Source: Galaxea fascicularis (Eukaryota; Cnidaria; Anthozoa; Scleractinia; Euphylliidae). Taken from it: DNA of 64,000 bases. Location of the stretch: contig OX419343.1 of the NCBI GenBank assembly GCA_948470475.1, positions 1,786,203-1,850,202 on the forward strand, read 5' to 3'. Below are positions 48,101 through 63,701 of the stretch, piece after piece (the stretch's first letter is position 1; the number at the start of each line of letters is the position of its first letter). The notes under the pieces were generated by a model that ran no database searches, had not been told where the DNA came from, and saw only the letters and a program-made list of their open reading frames with translations. Position numbers and translations under genes: made by a program.

Positions 48101-48986
48101 GGTCCTCCAAAACTCTGTTCAATTATTACATTTTTACCCTGGAAAAGAACATTGAAAATTTGTGATGACTTCTTCTACATTGCTTGCTGTTATTAGTAGC
48201 CATCTAGTACAATAGTTTGTCAAATATTTGGAACAGGAGTGGAAATAATAGGCTAAAATAATGGACTCAAGTCTGGAGTTTGCTGAGTTTTTCAAAAGTG
48301 CCTGGGTCATGCTTTCTGTTAAATAAAACCCACACTAGGTGATTCCAGAAGATATTCATGCCATTCAGTTGATACTGGGGGAGCAGGATTCTTTGGCCTC
48401 TAAGTCTGGAATTTCGAAAGCATGAACACTGTATTGTGTTGAACACTGAAGTTCCACAGGGTAAAGACAGGGAGAAATTTTACCTGTTGAACATCTTGGC
48501 AACTTGCCACACTAAGTCTATTTGTTTATCCCATTCCAAAGGAAAAATAAAATTCAGTTCTTTCTTTCTTAAATACTTAGTGTTTTGAGCAACTCTAATG
48601 TTAACAATTTTCATTCTTGAAGGTGGGGTGTAAACAAGATTTTCCAAAACCATAATATTCATTCAAAATGGTCATTAGCAATTCCCTTTTTCTGATCACC
48701 ACTGAATGTTAGCAACCAGTAATAAAAACCAAAAAGGAGTAAAAACAGAACAATATTTGTTTAATCAAGGAGTTACACAAACCTTGGGTCCCAGAGTTAC
48801 CGCAACAGCATCAGTCAAGATATCAACTCCTTTTAGCATGTTAGATCTGGCATCAGCACCAAACTTAAGCTCCTTTGGAGCATGACGCTGATGTGATGTA
48901 CTGAACCCTACCGTGAGCAGAGGGCTGAGGAGTTTGGGAGAAAAATACTGTCTAGCTGGACGGATCACACTGGGAAGACGATACAT
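42175..48986 (-). CDS. HSPD1: HSP60, mitochondrial chaperonin, complete copy
   Basis: Nine coding exons, read right to left: 48783-48986, 47886-48138, 47610-47692, 45738-45833, 44781-44874, 44139-44307, 43258-43603, 42690-42953, 42175-42432; 1767 nt, 588 residues. All borders are GT-AG and phases fit. The N-terminus ([15 protein letters not shown]…) is a basic, acid-free targeting peptide, then [15 protein letters not shown]. The ATP-binding GDGTTTATV is near residue 120; [15 protein letters not shown] and the chaperonin signature [12 protein letters not shown] follow; the tail is GGM repeats. It folds matrix proteins as a double ring with HSP10. ATG 48986 is chosen by homology and follows an acceptor at 48988. 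A 5' UTR exon probably ends at 50202. AATAAA complement at 41734-41739. Confidence 0.95.
45972..46305. repeat. Diverged two-copy direct repeat, about 195-bp unit
   Basis: Words such as accagttaaaccaaaaaatg and gccacctcrtttggttag recur about 195 bp apart with scattered mismatches. It lies in HSP60 intron 3. Confidence 0.8.
46352..46494. mobile_element. MITE with 'accaacagagttgataatg' arms
   Basis: Inverted arms of about 40 bp flank 'ctctgatgaagggcttacac'. It is intronic in HSP60. Confidence 0.7.
46959..47160 (-). mobile_element. tRNA-derived SINE with (TTTGA)n tail
   Basis: On the minus strand a tRNA-like head (gtggtgagagcgcttgtctt, then a ggttcgattcctgg B-box) is followed by a body with 'tttttctctgggcactcc'. 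The tail is pentanucleotide (aaatc on plus, 46959-46984). The same family is at 62235-62400. Confidence 0.75.
47283..47481. mobile_element. MITE with aataggccatttc ends
   Basis: Inverted ends aataggccatttc / gaaatggcctatt, with arms containing 'caaatcaattttcattcac'. The first bases match the hairpin MITE at 18421. It is intronic in HSP60. Confidence 0.8.
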
Positions 48987-48989
48987 TCT

Positions 48990-50670
48990 GAAGAAAAGAA
49001 AGTAACTATTGTGAGCAGTATCAAAGAAGTCCACTGCTTTTTAAAGCTAGATTTCCACACAGCCCCATACATTAATATTATTATACATACATTTTGTGAC
49101 TCAAACTCTACTGGTTTTTGGAACAGGGTTAGTATGACAGTGATGCATGAATAATTAATGTAAGGGGCTCCATGGAAATCTTTCCCCTTTTAACTCAGAA
49201 AAAAGTACAAACATCTCCACAGGGCTGTAGCTAGCATGAGGCAAGACGAGGCAATTGCCTCGTCTTGATTTTAGCCTTTTTCTTTTTAAGAAACATATAC
49301 TTGTCCAACATTGACTTTTCTGAAGAAAAATGCCACAGAAAATGCTTGAAAGAGCATTTCTGAGCCTTTAGATTTCAAAATTTTCTAGGGTGGGGGGGGG
49401 GGGGCATACCCCCCAGACCCCACTAGCAGCTTGCCCCTTTGGCGCTCCAAACTTGCCTTGTCTTGTTCTGAACTCTGGCTATGGCACTGCTCCATTGTAC
49501 TTCCATTATTTTTACTAGTACTTAGCTGTCAAATGTCTCCTAATTTATTTCCTTTATCATAGCTCCTTAGAACCTTAGTTCAGTAGTTTCTATTTGATGT
49601 TTTTATTTTAGTTACTGAGGACCTCCCTGAAAACCATAAAGATGATTTATTTATTTATTTATTTATTTAATGACTGGGTTTAAGCAGTGAAGGAAGATTC
49701 ACTTGCTCAACGTTATTTTCACTTGGGAACAGTAAATTTGCTTGCATCCTCAGTTGACAATCTTGTGTCTTGAATGTGCATATTATGCAATCCACTTGAA
49801 TGTTGCACCAGTAAAAGATAACAAACTTCTAACAAAAATGTCTCAAAAATCTGATAGTTTTCTGCTTAGGCATCTCTGATAGAAGGAATCCAGTTATAAC
49901 TTCGACAAAATGGTATTTCTCCAATTTGTACAATGTTAAAAGGCAAATTGCTGCCGGTTGAGAGGTAACTAAGTGTTACTTCTCACTAATAAAAATTTGT
50001 ATGTTCACCAGAGTTTCAAAAATAACAACAAGACCCTTATAAAATATTATTCCTAAACTGGAAGGACGCCATTCCTACGTTAAGCTAAGACTTTTCCAAG
50101 TAACCACCTCCATGAGGTACGCATTGACACTTCCCCGACTCTCACTAAATATGAAGCTTAAATTCTTCTAAAAATAAGACTATACTGAGAAAATACGTTA
50201 CCTTTATATTTCAGTGACTAATCAAGGGTCAAAAAGTGACTTCGTTGCACAAATTTGTGCAAAATTCAGAGAACAGCAGAGAAAGTTTGCGCCTTGGTTG
50301 GCCCACGTGCCTAAAAGAACGAGCAATGTACTTGGCATGCCCTGTATAGGAGCAATTTTCCCTACTCAAGGGTGGGGACAGGCTCAAGGTTATATTTCAC
50401 AGAAAAATTCGGTTTAGATGACTTCGTTCAGCTGTTTTATCCTTCATTACATTATAAACTTACTTATGAATCGTTTTAGTAATATTCTCAGCTTTTTGCA
50501 GCATTATTTGGATTTGAGTAAGAAGATGATGGAATTATACCAGAAACCCTTCCCTCCCTTAAAAAAGGTTAACCACACCTCCTGATGCAACTTGCGATTG
50601 CGCAGTTCACTGTCTCTCTCCACGTGTGAATTTAGCAATTTTTAATTGCACCAGGGAAGACCACGCGAAA
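48990..50670. promoter_or_regulatory. HSP60/HSP10 divergent intergenic region with shared promoter
   Basis: HSP60 (-) and HSP10 (+) start codons are 1.68 kb apart, head to head, the arrangement known from many animals. A good minus-strand donor (AAAG|gtaacg) at 50202 suggests a HSP60 5' UTR exon, so the promoters would lie within roughly 50203-50670. The rest is HSP60 5' UTR intron with (TTTA)n at 49645-49669. I looked for canonical heat-shock elements (GAAnnTTCnnGAA) by eye and found none that is perfect. Confidence 0.65.
49213..49490. mobile_element. hAT-like degraded element
   Basis: The left end 'cagggctgtagctagcatg' and right end 'ctggctatggcactgc' are diverged inverted repeats. The inside has a G run (49392-49404) and C-rich words. 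It lies in the HSP60 5' UTR intron. Confidence 0.45.
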
Positions 50671-52635
50671 ATGGTGAGTAAATTTCTCAAGCTATAAGCT
50701 GCAGACCGTAGGTTTATCTACCGTTACACTGTTGTTGTTGTCGTCGTCTGGCATATTTCATCGCCTGTTTTTACCCAAGAGATTATTTAAATGCATCGGA
50801 ACTCCGGTGAACTCAGTCACCGGAGTGAAGACAAGATAGTCTCGTAGTGATAGAGATTCAAGCAATGCAAGTGTTCCGATTATTGTTTTGCCATCATTTG
50901 TTCGTTATGTTAGACTTTAAATATCATTCTTTATTTTTTTCTTTTTCGTTTCTTGTATGAAATGCCTTGATGTTTCGGTGAAATTATTTGACAAGATTGC
51001 ATAAGCTTAATTATGCGAAGGCTTATACTACTTTCTTATCTGTCTCTCTATTAGGCTGGTATTCGAAGATTCAGGCCACTTTTTGATAGGATTGTTGTAG
51101 AGAAATTCCTACCAGAAGTGGTATGTATAACTTTTCAATTTCTTTGCTTTCAAGGGTATTACGTTTTATTTGACTGTTTGCTGGGGGATGTCAAACTTAA
51201 TTTAAACGGGTTAATTTGGAATTAAATTTGGTAGTATTTCCCCTTCCTCATCATATGACAGTTCCAGGCATCAGGGAGAGTGGAGCTGATGAAAAATAAC
51301 TCTGTTTTGGATCTCATTTTCTCTCTCTCTTATGACCCCACCCCTCTCCATCCCCACTCCCACCCCCTACGTTTTACACTATCCAAGGTAAAAGTGCTTG
51401 TTAGAAATAATTGTACATTTTCATTTTTTTTTCCTTTTTATTTACTCCACATTATCACAATGAATTAGATATGTTACAATAAGGGAAGGAGTGGAGAAGG
51501 GCATAATATAGTAAACTAATTATATGCCCATTTCTATTGTATAAATAATTATACATGACAGCAAACCAACAGTTGGGTGAAAGCAATTCTGTGTTGGATA
51601 TTAGATAGATGGTATTGTTTCGCCTTGTGTACATTTTATAATGTTGCATTACTGCTCCTTCAAAGCAACATAGTTGGGTCTGAGCGAGTGACAAACATGA
51701 CATAGAAAACTACCTTAAAAATGAGTATTAGTAGAAGTGGTCACCTATAATCAAAAGATGAACATTTTAAAGTGGAGCATCTTTTACATAATTTTGCCAC
51801 TGAAACTTTAAGCAGTTTCTTAAAAACTGATGTTTTTTCCTCAGAAAACCAAAGGGGGGGTTCTTCTTCCAGAAAAAGGCCAAGGAAAGGTTTTGGAAGG
51901 AACCGTAATAGCCATTGGACCTGGAGCAAGAGATAAAGTAAGCAAATTGTTTTGGGGGTGAGAACATAAGTCACACTATTCCCTTGCAGTTTGTAGCATA
52001 CTTAATCTTTATCCTTACCGCGTTTTCTTGTCATCCTTGTATGTTGACAGCACATGTGCACTGCCAAATAGAATGTGTTTAACAAAAACAAAATTCCACT
52101 TTCCACGACATCCAGCAGAAAGCCAAGCATTACTATATATATATATTTTTTTTTTTCTTTTTGTTTTTCAGACTGGTAATGTTGTTCCTATGAGTGTAGC
52201 TGTGGGAGATAAGGTTCTTTTGCCAGAATATGGAGGAACTAAAGTCAATATGGAAGAAAAGGTTTGGACTTGTGAAGAGTAATTGCTTTATTCTTCTCTG
52301 CATTTATTCCATCTTTCCCTCCCTCATTTACTCATTCTATATTGCAATGTTTCATGGGATGTTCTATTCATGATTATGGTTTACCATATTTTGGCCAAAA
52401 TGACTCACAGAACAAACGAAAAAAGATAAATGAACCTTGGGGCCTGGAAAAAGAAACAAAGCTGACCCTGAAAAGCCCCACGTGAGGAGTGGTCAATCAA
52501 GTATTTATTATTATTGTTACTATTATTATTATCATTATTAAGAGGCATCAGTACCAGAAATGGATTACTTTTTCTTTTTCTGCACAGGAATACCACATCT
52601 ACCGTGATGGCGACATTCTTGGTGTGTTTGAGTAG
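50671..52635 (+). CDS. HSPE1: HSP10, mitochondrial co-chaperonin
   Basis: Five coding exons: 50671-50673 (ATG only), 51055-51120, 51845-51937, 52172-52261, 52588-52635; 300 nt, 99 residues. It starts AGIRRFRPLFDRIVVEK. It has the mobile-loop segment KTKGGVLLPEK that docks onto HSP60, then GTVIAIGPGARD, VAVGDKVLLPEYGGTKV, and ends YRDGDILGVFE. Length and order match animal HSP10 (about 100 residues). It caps the HSP60 ring in the matrix. The first coding exon holds only the start codon. AATAAA at 52730 is about 95 nt after the stop. It diverges from HSP60. Confidence 0.95.
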
Positions 52636-52739
52636 TGCTGACATGATGGCAGTTGCTTATTATCTTACTGGAGAAGAAAACTATTTGCTTCAGTGAAAAG
52701 TCTCACCTTAGCTGAGGAGTAATGTGACAAATAAACATT

Positions 52740-54300
52740 TCTCCAAATAACTCAACAAATTCTTCTTGCTTTTGCTATACTTGGAATGAAATTAAACAAG
52801 TACAACAAGCATCTTTGGTTTTGTTGCTATCAAGGCAATATATTTTGCATTTTGCGGTGTTTGGAATTGATACAATAAAACATTCTCCATCAGATTGTCT
52901 CGCCTTCTCTAAAAAAATTGTTGTGGGTTCACACATGCTAATGAATGGAAGAAGTGGCATTTTTCTCTCACAAACAAGACTTAGACTTCACCTTTTTTAA
53001 ATAATAGCAATAAAGTTATGGCTGATGCTAGCACAAACTGTGTGATTGTTTGATACTAAGCTTGGGAACCTTCACTGAATCTCCAGTATCATACCCCACC
53101 CCTCCCCCCATCCCACACGCACACACAAAATATAAATTGTGTCCAAACCACTGTACAGATATGTGTTTGAGCCTCCTTTTTCTGCTTCATCTCTCAATAT
53201 TTGTCTTTATGTGACTTCCTGGAGAAATATTACATTCTCAGCCTCCACATCAATATCATCTAACACATACAACAAGTTGCTCTTGCAATATTGAACTGGC
53301 ATTTTGTTGTAAGGGCCAATTTACACAGAATTTGTTGCATGCATCTTGACATATGTGACACAGTATAGAACAAAGTTGCGCATGTGTATGCTCCTACCAC
53401 AGACACATGTGGCCTAAAATTTGTTGTAGAATTTTGAACCATCCTTTAAAACCATACGACAGTCATAGGTATAGGTCATATTGAATGGCATCATATACAA
53501 TTTTTGGCATGGTGCAAGTAGCATGCACCACAGAAGTTGCGACAGTCATAATATGGGCCCAGTCCTTCAAAAGCCAATTAACTTAATCCAGGGTAAGTGT
53601 AAACTTTATTTTTATTTTCGTTTTTCAGCATTGATTTCCTCTAATCTAAAATTTTGCAGAATATCAGTGCTGAACATTTGTGTACAGAGAAAAAAGTCCT
53701 GGGTTAATTTTTAATCTAGAATTAGCACAAATTAGCTTTCAAACAACTGGGCCCTGGGCTTTGAAAATCATTTTGAAATTACTTTGCACAATGCCAGTCT
53801 AAATCTATGCAACAAGCATAGACTGCAAGCTGTACCTCTTTCTTTCAATGGTCAATCTTGTGAGGACGTAGGAAGCTGACTTCCAGTCGCCCATGCTTTG
53901 CGCTCGCTCCTAAGATCTTTGATGTCTTCGATCAAAAGAGGGACTGCTCACAGTCTACAACAAGCACAGATACATTGAAATGAACTTGGCTCACAGGAGA
54001 GGTCAGTTTTTGAAAAACATCTAAATTGTGTTAGCTGGTGTCTTACAAGGGTTCTTCAAACTCTTAGTACAAAATAAAACTGCCTTGGAAACAAAGGTCA
54101 GGGAACCATGATCAAACGTTTTGTGGAAGAGGGTACAAAGCAGGAGAGAATTTAAAAACCTCATTAATAATTCATGAAGGAAACGCAAAAGAGATTAATG
54201 TTGAATGAGTTACACAAACGCAACTACATTCAGATCTGTTCTTAAAGCAAGACAAAATGATAATGACCACAATAAATGAGTACCAAAGTTTACACAAAGT
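52740..54300. other. Intergenic region between convergent HSP10 and ATP synthase c genes
   Basis: Apart from one MITE (53555-53755) and a C-rich patch near 53094-53112 I see no gene. Short open frames here have no recognisable protein content. Confidence 0.5.
53555..53755. mobile_element. MITE, diverged member of the gggcccagttg family
   Basis: Ends gggcccagtccttcaaaag and ctttcaaacaactgggccc, with interior words shared with 21132-21372 (ttttgcagaatatc). Confidence 0.8.
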
Positions 54301-54421
54301 GCTTTATTTCAGACCATCAGTTATTCTTCACAAAATAAAATTAGCACTAGCACACAAACAGCCCTTCCACAAAGCCATTCACTAAAATTAATGGCATGAA
54401 TTGACAGACAATGAATACACT

Positions 54422-58797
<4,376 letters not shown>

Positions 58798-58818
58798 GTT
58801 TTAAGATAATTCCTCTGC

Positions 58819-59400
58819 TTGAAGATGCCACGCTCCGTTCTAATTTCCAAGATGGACGGCGAGGAGGGACTTCGCAGTGCAATATGGGAACTTGTAGCAA
58901 CTACTTGGACTTCTGGGACGGCGCCTCGTCTGGGTGCTACAGAGACAAACGTCACAACTATTTCGTCATTTGAACTGACTGAAATCTACGGAAAGGATTT
59001 CAGTAGATTACCGAAAGTCTCCGCAATATCAATGAAACATTTTTCGTCAATTAAAAGCTGCCAAAAAGTGAAACATAGTAAACCCTGGTGGTCTTTGTCG
59101 GTCAGTTTAGCTGCGGCATTTTTTTACTTTTCTCTTTTTTTTTCTATTTTTTTTTGTTAACATAGTATCTTTCAAGTTATACCAGTTGATTGGCACATCT
59201 ATCTTTCATGATCTTGCAGGCAGGCGTTACTTTTCCCCTCTCCTCCTTGCTCCCCCGCCATTTTCCCTTCGTTTTCGCTTTCGTTTCTTCTCGCTCTCCG
59301 TCCCCCTCCCCTTCTACGCCTGCCACACAGGCTAATGCAACTCGCGATTATTTCTTTTCTGTTTTGTCTTATTATTATTTTTAATTGAGATATTCAGAGA
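58819..59400. other. Upstream flank of the ATP synthase c gene
   Basis: The sequence after 58800 is GC-richer (gatggacggcgaggagg) and is likely promoter or 5' UTR of the subunit c gene. The plus strand is open from 58819 to 59160, but the predicted protein ends in a low-complexity Phe run and matches no family I know. A C/T-rich repeat-like patch with 'gcaggcaggcg…cgcctgcc' inverted words lies at 59215-59335. Confidence 0.35.
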
Positions 59401-59823
59401 CAGAATTACAAAGAAGTAAAGCTTGACAGCACAGGACAGACAATCAGTAGAACCCCATAAAAACTCGCGATTAGCTTTATGCCCCATTCACACCAACGCT
59501 TAAACATGTTCGAAAGCCTTTTAGTTCAACAAGGTTTAAAAATTGTTTCTTCATAAAAACTGCTTACTCGCTATTATCGATTGGAAATTTAGCTCGAATT
59601 AGAGAACATGTTAAAGTTCATTTGAATCCCTCGTAAAAGCTTGCGTTCAGTTTTTCATTATTGTTGTTGTTGTTTTTTTCAGTTTTTAAAACCTGGTTTA
59701 ATTAAACATGTTTAGTTGGTTTGAATGGGGTATTAACCTGGTCACTTTCTATTGGCTGAGAAAGCAGCGCTAGTTTTGTCAACCAATCACAGAGCTAAGG
59801 AAAGCAAAACTTCATTTTAATCA

Positions 59824-60062
59824 GGGCCCGGTTGTTCGAAAGCCGATTAACGCTAATCCAAGATTAAAAATTAATCAGAGATTATTTCTCTGTCCCCAAA
59901 TGTTGTTTTATGCCGATATTCTGCAAAATTGTAGATTAGGGGAAGTCAATCCCTGAAAAACAAAAAGCAGCGAAAACAACTTTCATCCAATCGTTAAAAA
60001 CTGCAACCAAAGTTTCCGCTAATCCTGGATTATGTTAATCGGCTTTCGAACAACTGGGCCCA
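59824..60062. mobile_element. MITE, gggcccagttgttcgaaag family
   Basis: Ends gggcccggttgttcgaaag and ctttcgaacaactgggccc, near-perfect arms. It is closest to 21132-21372 but in the opposite orientation by its interior. Confidence 0.9.
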
Positions 60063-60317
60063 GAACTGCAAAACGGAAACTTTTCTTCAAAAACAAAAGT
60101 ACTCTATGAGCTCTGAGAACAAGATAGTCAGCAATCTGCTCAAGAGGAAGAAGCCATTACTCTTATAATTTTATTTTTTCAGAAACTCAAAAGACATATT
60201 TTTATTAATTTTTATTCAAAAGAGTACCTCATCGTCTCTTGTTTCATTAAATCTTTAAATCGATCATGTTTCAGTAAATCGATCATAAAAAGTGAAAAAC
60301 AAGTATTTGAATAATAA

Positions 60318-61688
60318 TTACAGTTCATCCGGGTGATTTTCTTTCCTCTCTGAATCTTGATTGGACGGAGTAGCCTCGTTACCAGATTTCTCAGCCTTGC
60401 TTGATGCTTGACCCACCGTTTCCTGCTCGGCTGACTCCGTATCACCGGTTGGGCCGGCGATTCCAGGGGTGTCATCGAAACCCACGTCTAACTCTACCCC
60501 TTTCAGAACGTCATGTCCATAGATTTCAATCAGCTTCGTCACCGCTGTTCCATAATATTTCTCAGGAACAATATTTTCAAAAAAGTCGGCCAGAAGCATT
60601 TCTCTCTCTTTGCTCATCTTGGCATCCGTCATGGCCCTCTCAAAAAAAGCGCAAAGTTCAGTAAGGGCTTTTTCCCAAGTCACTGGCTCCCAGTCCAGAA
60701 GGATCTTTGCCCTGCTGATATCCAGGGGTCCTTTTGTAACTGTGGGATACGAATACCACGTTGTGTCATCTTCAGAGAGAAATTCGAGGTCATCAACATC
60801 AAGCTGATTTGCTATGTCTCGCAACAGTTTCCTCAGGGTAAAATGCTCGTTAAATGCAAGATTAATAGCTTGATTGTGAACGGACGTACCACCATCAAGC
60901 ACCTTCTCGATGGCTTTTGCGGCGTCTTCTACGTGTATCAAACTAAACTTGGCATTTGACACACCGTCAGGCATGTGCACTGGGTGATGAATGTACTTGT
61001 GAAGTTTAATCCACAAATGATAGGTCCAAAACCGGAAGGAATTATCACGTGGTCCTATGACATCCGGGAACCTTATGGCCACATACGGGAACCCACCTTC
61101 CTTCCTCTGTTCCTGGAGTACCTCCTCGCAGGCTAATTTATCATGCGCGTATTGTTCTTCTCTTTTAAGTTGTAACCGTTTCTTAGGACTCTTTGGCCTG
61201 ACTGCGTCCTCTTCAGCTGTAGGCCCGGAGTGCTTTTTATCGCAAACCTCATATACTGAATCCGTGCTGATATAAACGTAAAGACCAACTCTGTCCCTCA
61301 ATATCTCGACCACTTGTTTAATTTGCCTCGCATTATAAGAGCTGAAGTCGATGACTACATCATAGAAGCCAGAGGTTAAAAGCTCCTCGCATTCGAGTTC
61401 AAGGAGTCTATCTCTGTTGCATTTAAAATGTGCACTCACGTACGGTTTGATTCTTTCTTCAGAATCAAAATACCAGTTACCTCGATTGACAATTGTGATC
61501 TGATCTCCTCTGTCGAGAAGCCTTCGTACAGTCTCACTTCCAATAAAACCATTTCCTCCAAAAACCAGAATTTTTCGGCCACCTTGAGATGAATCAGCGT
61601 TTTCTTTATCGTCACCGGCTGTGCAACGCATGCGATGGAAATGGGAGAGATTTAATGCTATAACCATCACTAACCCAGGGAGATTCAT
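60318..61688 (-). CDS. Extended SDR (NAD-dependent epimerase/dehydratase-like), intronless
   Basis: 456 residues in one exon. A hydrophobic start (MNLPGLVMVIALNLSHF) looks like a signal peptide or anchor. The Rossmann motif GGNGFIG is at 44-50. YISTDSVYEV (139-148) fits the catalytic-strand position, and Y180-AHD-K184 is the YxxxK pair. FSLIHVEDAAKAI is typical of extended SDRs of the epimerase class. The last 55 residues are polar and low-complexity, ending HPDEL, close to but not a canonical KDEL/HDEL ER-retention signal. The substrate cannot be told; sugar-nucleotide epimerases and CSP41-like proteins are the nearest families I recall. Possible AATAAA complements lie at 60201 and 60211. 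It is adjacent to, and on the same strand as, the subunit c gene. Confidence 0.85.
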   Translation of the reverse strand: MNLPGLVMVIALNLSHFHRMRCTAGDDKENADSSQGGRKILVFGGNGFIGSETVRRLLDRGDQITIVNRGNWYFDSEERIKPYVSAHFKCNRDRLLELECEELLTSGFYDVVIDFSSYNARQIKQVVEILRDRVGLYVYISTDSVYEVCDKKHSGPTAEEDAVRPKSPKKRLQLKREEQYAHDKLACEEVLQEQRKEGGFPYVAIRFPDVIGPRDNSFRFWTYHLWIKLHKYIHHPVHMPDGVSNAKFSLIHVEDAAKAIEKVLDGGTSVHNQAINLAFNEHFTLRKLLRDIANQLDVDDLEFLSEDDTTWYSYPTVTKGPLDISRAKILLDWEPVTWEKALTELCAFFERAMTDAKMSKEREMLLADFFENIVPEKYYGTAVTKLIEIYGHDVLKGVELDVGFDDTPGIAGPTGDTESAEQETVGQASSKAEKSGNEATPSNQDSERKENHPDEL

Positions 61689-62234
61689 TCTTCAGCTGAA
61701 GTAATGTAAGGATTAATTTGCTAATAACCTATCACTCTGTTAAAGCCTTAAGGTAATGCAACTCATTAAAAGGCAAAGATCCAGCTGTATTTACTTTGTG
61801 AGAAAAGCGTGGCCAGTAAAATTAAAGCACGTTATTTGTTAACAAAACAATACTGACTGTTTCAAAGAATTGAGCACTCTCTGTAATGAGCCGGTCTAGG
61901 TTCATACGTGTCTATTCAGTTTTCGATAATGAAGTTTGAATAAATTTTTACGTCGTTGTCATTTGGGTTTCACGGCTGTTATCATGTAAATTCACAAGCT
62001 TGATATGGCAGGAAATTCACAGACGTGGTTTTTATTGTTTCAGCTATGGTACGTACATGACATGACATGACATGAACCTAGTGTAGAGTAGAAAATAAAA
62101 CGTAACGAAGTTTGTTATTTATTTGAAGTGCAGTATCGCATGCACATTCGTTGTAGAAAGAAATGCTAAACTTTACCCAGCTTCACTTTTCTAATCTTCC
62201 TCAGAAATATAGACAGGTTTGGTTACTCTTTGTG

Positions 62235-62400
62235 TACAAGTTGGTGAGAGCGCTCGCCTTCCACCAATCTGCCTCGGGTTCGATTCCCGGATTCGGCGTC
62301 ATATGTGGGATCAGTTTGTTGGTTCTCTACTCTGCTCCGAGAGGTTTTTCTCCGGGTACTCCGGTTTTCCCCTCTCCCCAAACATCAACCAAGTAAGCTC
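62235..62400 (+). mobile_element. tRNA-derived SINE
   Basis: The head 'gtgagagcgctcgccttcc', B-box 'gggttcgattcccgg' and body 'tttttctccgggtactcc' are the same family as 46959-47160 on the minus strand. Confidence 0.75.
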
Positions 62401-62589
62401 AGTTTTATTCAAGCAGAAAATTATGACTTCGTAATAAAAATAAGCGATAAAAACGAACGACATTTAATTATTGGTGGAATAATATATACGAATAACATAC
62501 GCTTCTGCAAGATAACTTTGAGGCGAGCGTTCACACGAAAACAAAAATTTCTGTCCATGTGAGCGGTTCAAAAAGATTGTTAGAGAGCA

Positions 62590-62768
62590 AATGGTCTATG
62601 CATGACGCGGGATGAGGGCAAAAATTGGCGCGTGACGCGTGAATGGAACCAAAAGAGATATGTGATTCGTGAATTTATGAATGAAAATTTCCGTTAAAAG
62701 TATACGTGATGCGGGAATTCTGTTCAATTCGTGCGTGAAACGGGATCACGAGCCCGTAACCGCCCCCT
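62590..62768. repeat. Element with 'cgtgacgcgtgaa' words
   Basis: It repeats gtga(a)acg and gtgacgcg words (e.g. gcgcgtgacgcgtgaa, gtgcgtgaaacgggatc) like the MITE at 15306-15500. I could not fix clean ends. Confidence 0.5.
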
Positions 62769-63323
62769 CTTTGCTACCCTTTTTAGATGCCTGTAGGTCT
62801 TTATGACAGATATAGCATAAACTCTATTGCTTCACAATGAAGCAAATAATATCCTTTACGAAACCAATACTAATATATTAAACTGCACTTCAAAGTCATC
62901 AACTGTACAGGTGATTAATTTTGAAGACTCTTTAAGCATTCAGTGAGTATGTAATATGTAAGCATTTACTCATGTAATGAAAAGAAGTCATATTGGCACC
63001 TTGAAGATAATCAGTGCGACCAAAGACCTTTTGATCCAAAGACAAGATCTCCCAAAGCTATAAAAAAAGCACTAGAGGGTCCTAGAGGCATTTTAATATA
63101 CTGAGAAGCTGAAAGTTCTGTTTGAGTGATATTTGCCATAGCAAACAAGAATGATTTACCATTGCTTAGAAAATGTTATGGGAGACAAACTAGACAGCGA
63201 AGGTGAATCTTTCTTCTTTTGCTGGCTATAAACTTCTGTCGCAACTACATGTGATCCCCCTATATTTGACAAGCGTCTCGCAAGCTGAGCACGTAACAAC
63301 GTTTACTCTCGTGACCGCGCCTA

Positions 63324-63701
63324 CCCAGGCGGGGTATTCTGGATTTCAAGTGACAGGGATAATCAAAGGATTTTTTCGGGTTTGAAATTTGGATTCCGGG
63401 AGTTCATTGGCTAGGAAAATTTGGTAAGTATTTTTTGTGTGGGTTGATTTAAGAAGGGATATTTTAGGTATTCAGAAAAATCTGAAGACTGGTGGTAGTT
63501 TCTCGGGGGTTATTGTCCGCGTAAGCCGTGTAGTTCTGCGAGTAAAATACAATCCTTTCTGGAAATTTTTATGGCTCGGAGGTTTGGCGCCCGGCATGGG
63601 ATTTTTTTAGGGTTAATATTTGGTCCTGGGAGCTTTTTGAGTTTTGATTTTTGCCCCATCCGATTATCCCCGCACTTGAAATTCGGAGTACCCCCGTGGG
63701 C
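63324..63701. mobile_element. MITE with cccaggcggggtattctg ends
   Basis: The left (cccaggcggggtattctgga) and right (attcggagtacccccgtggg) ends are inverted, and 'ggataatc' and 'atttcaagtg' words match in both arms. Open frames across it are by-products. Confidence 0.75.

Noticed and set aside
60513..60959. 148-residue plus-strand protein
   Set aside because: It lies wholly opposite the SDR gene, whose frame carries clear motifs.
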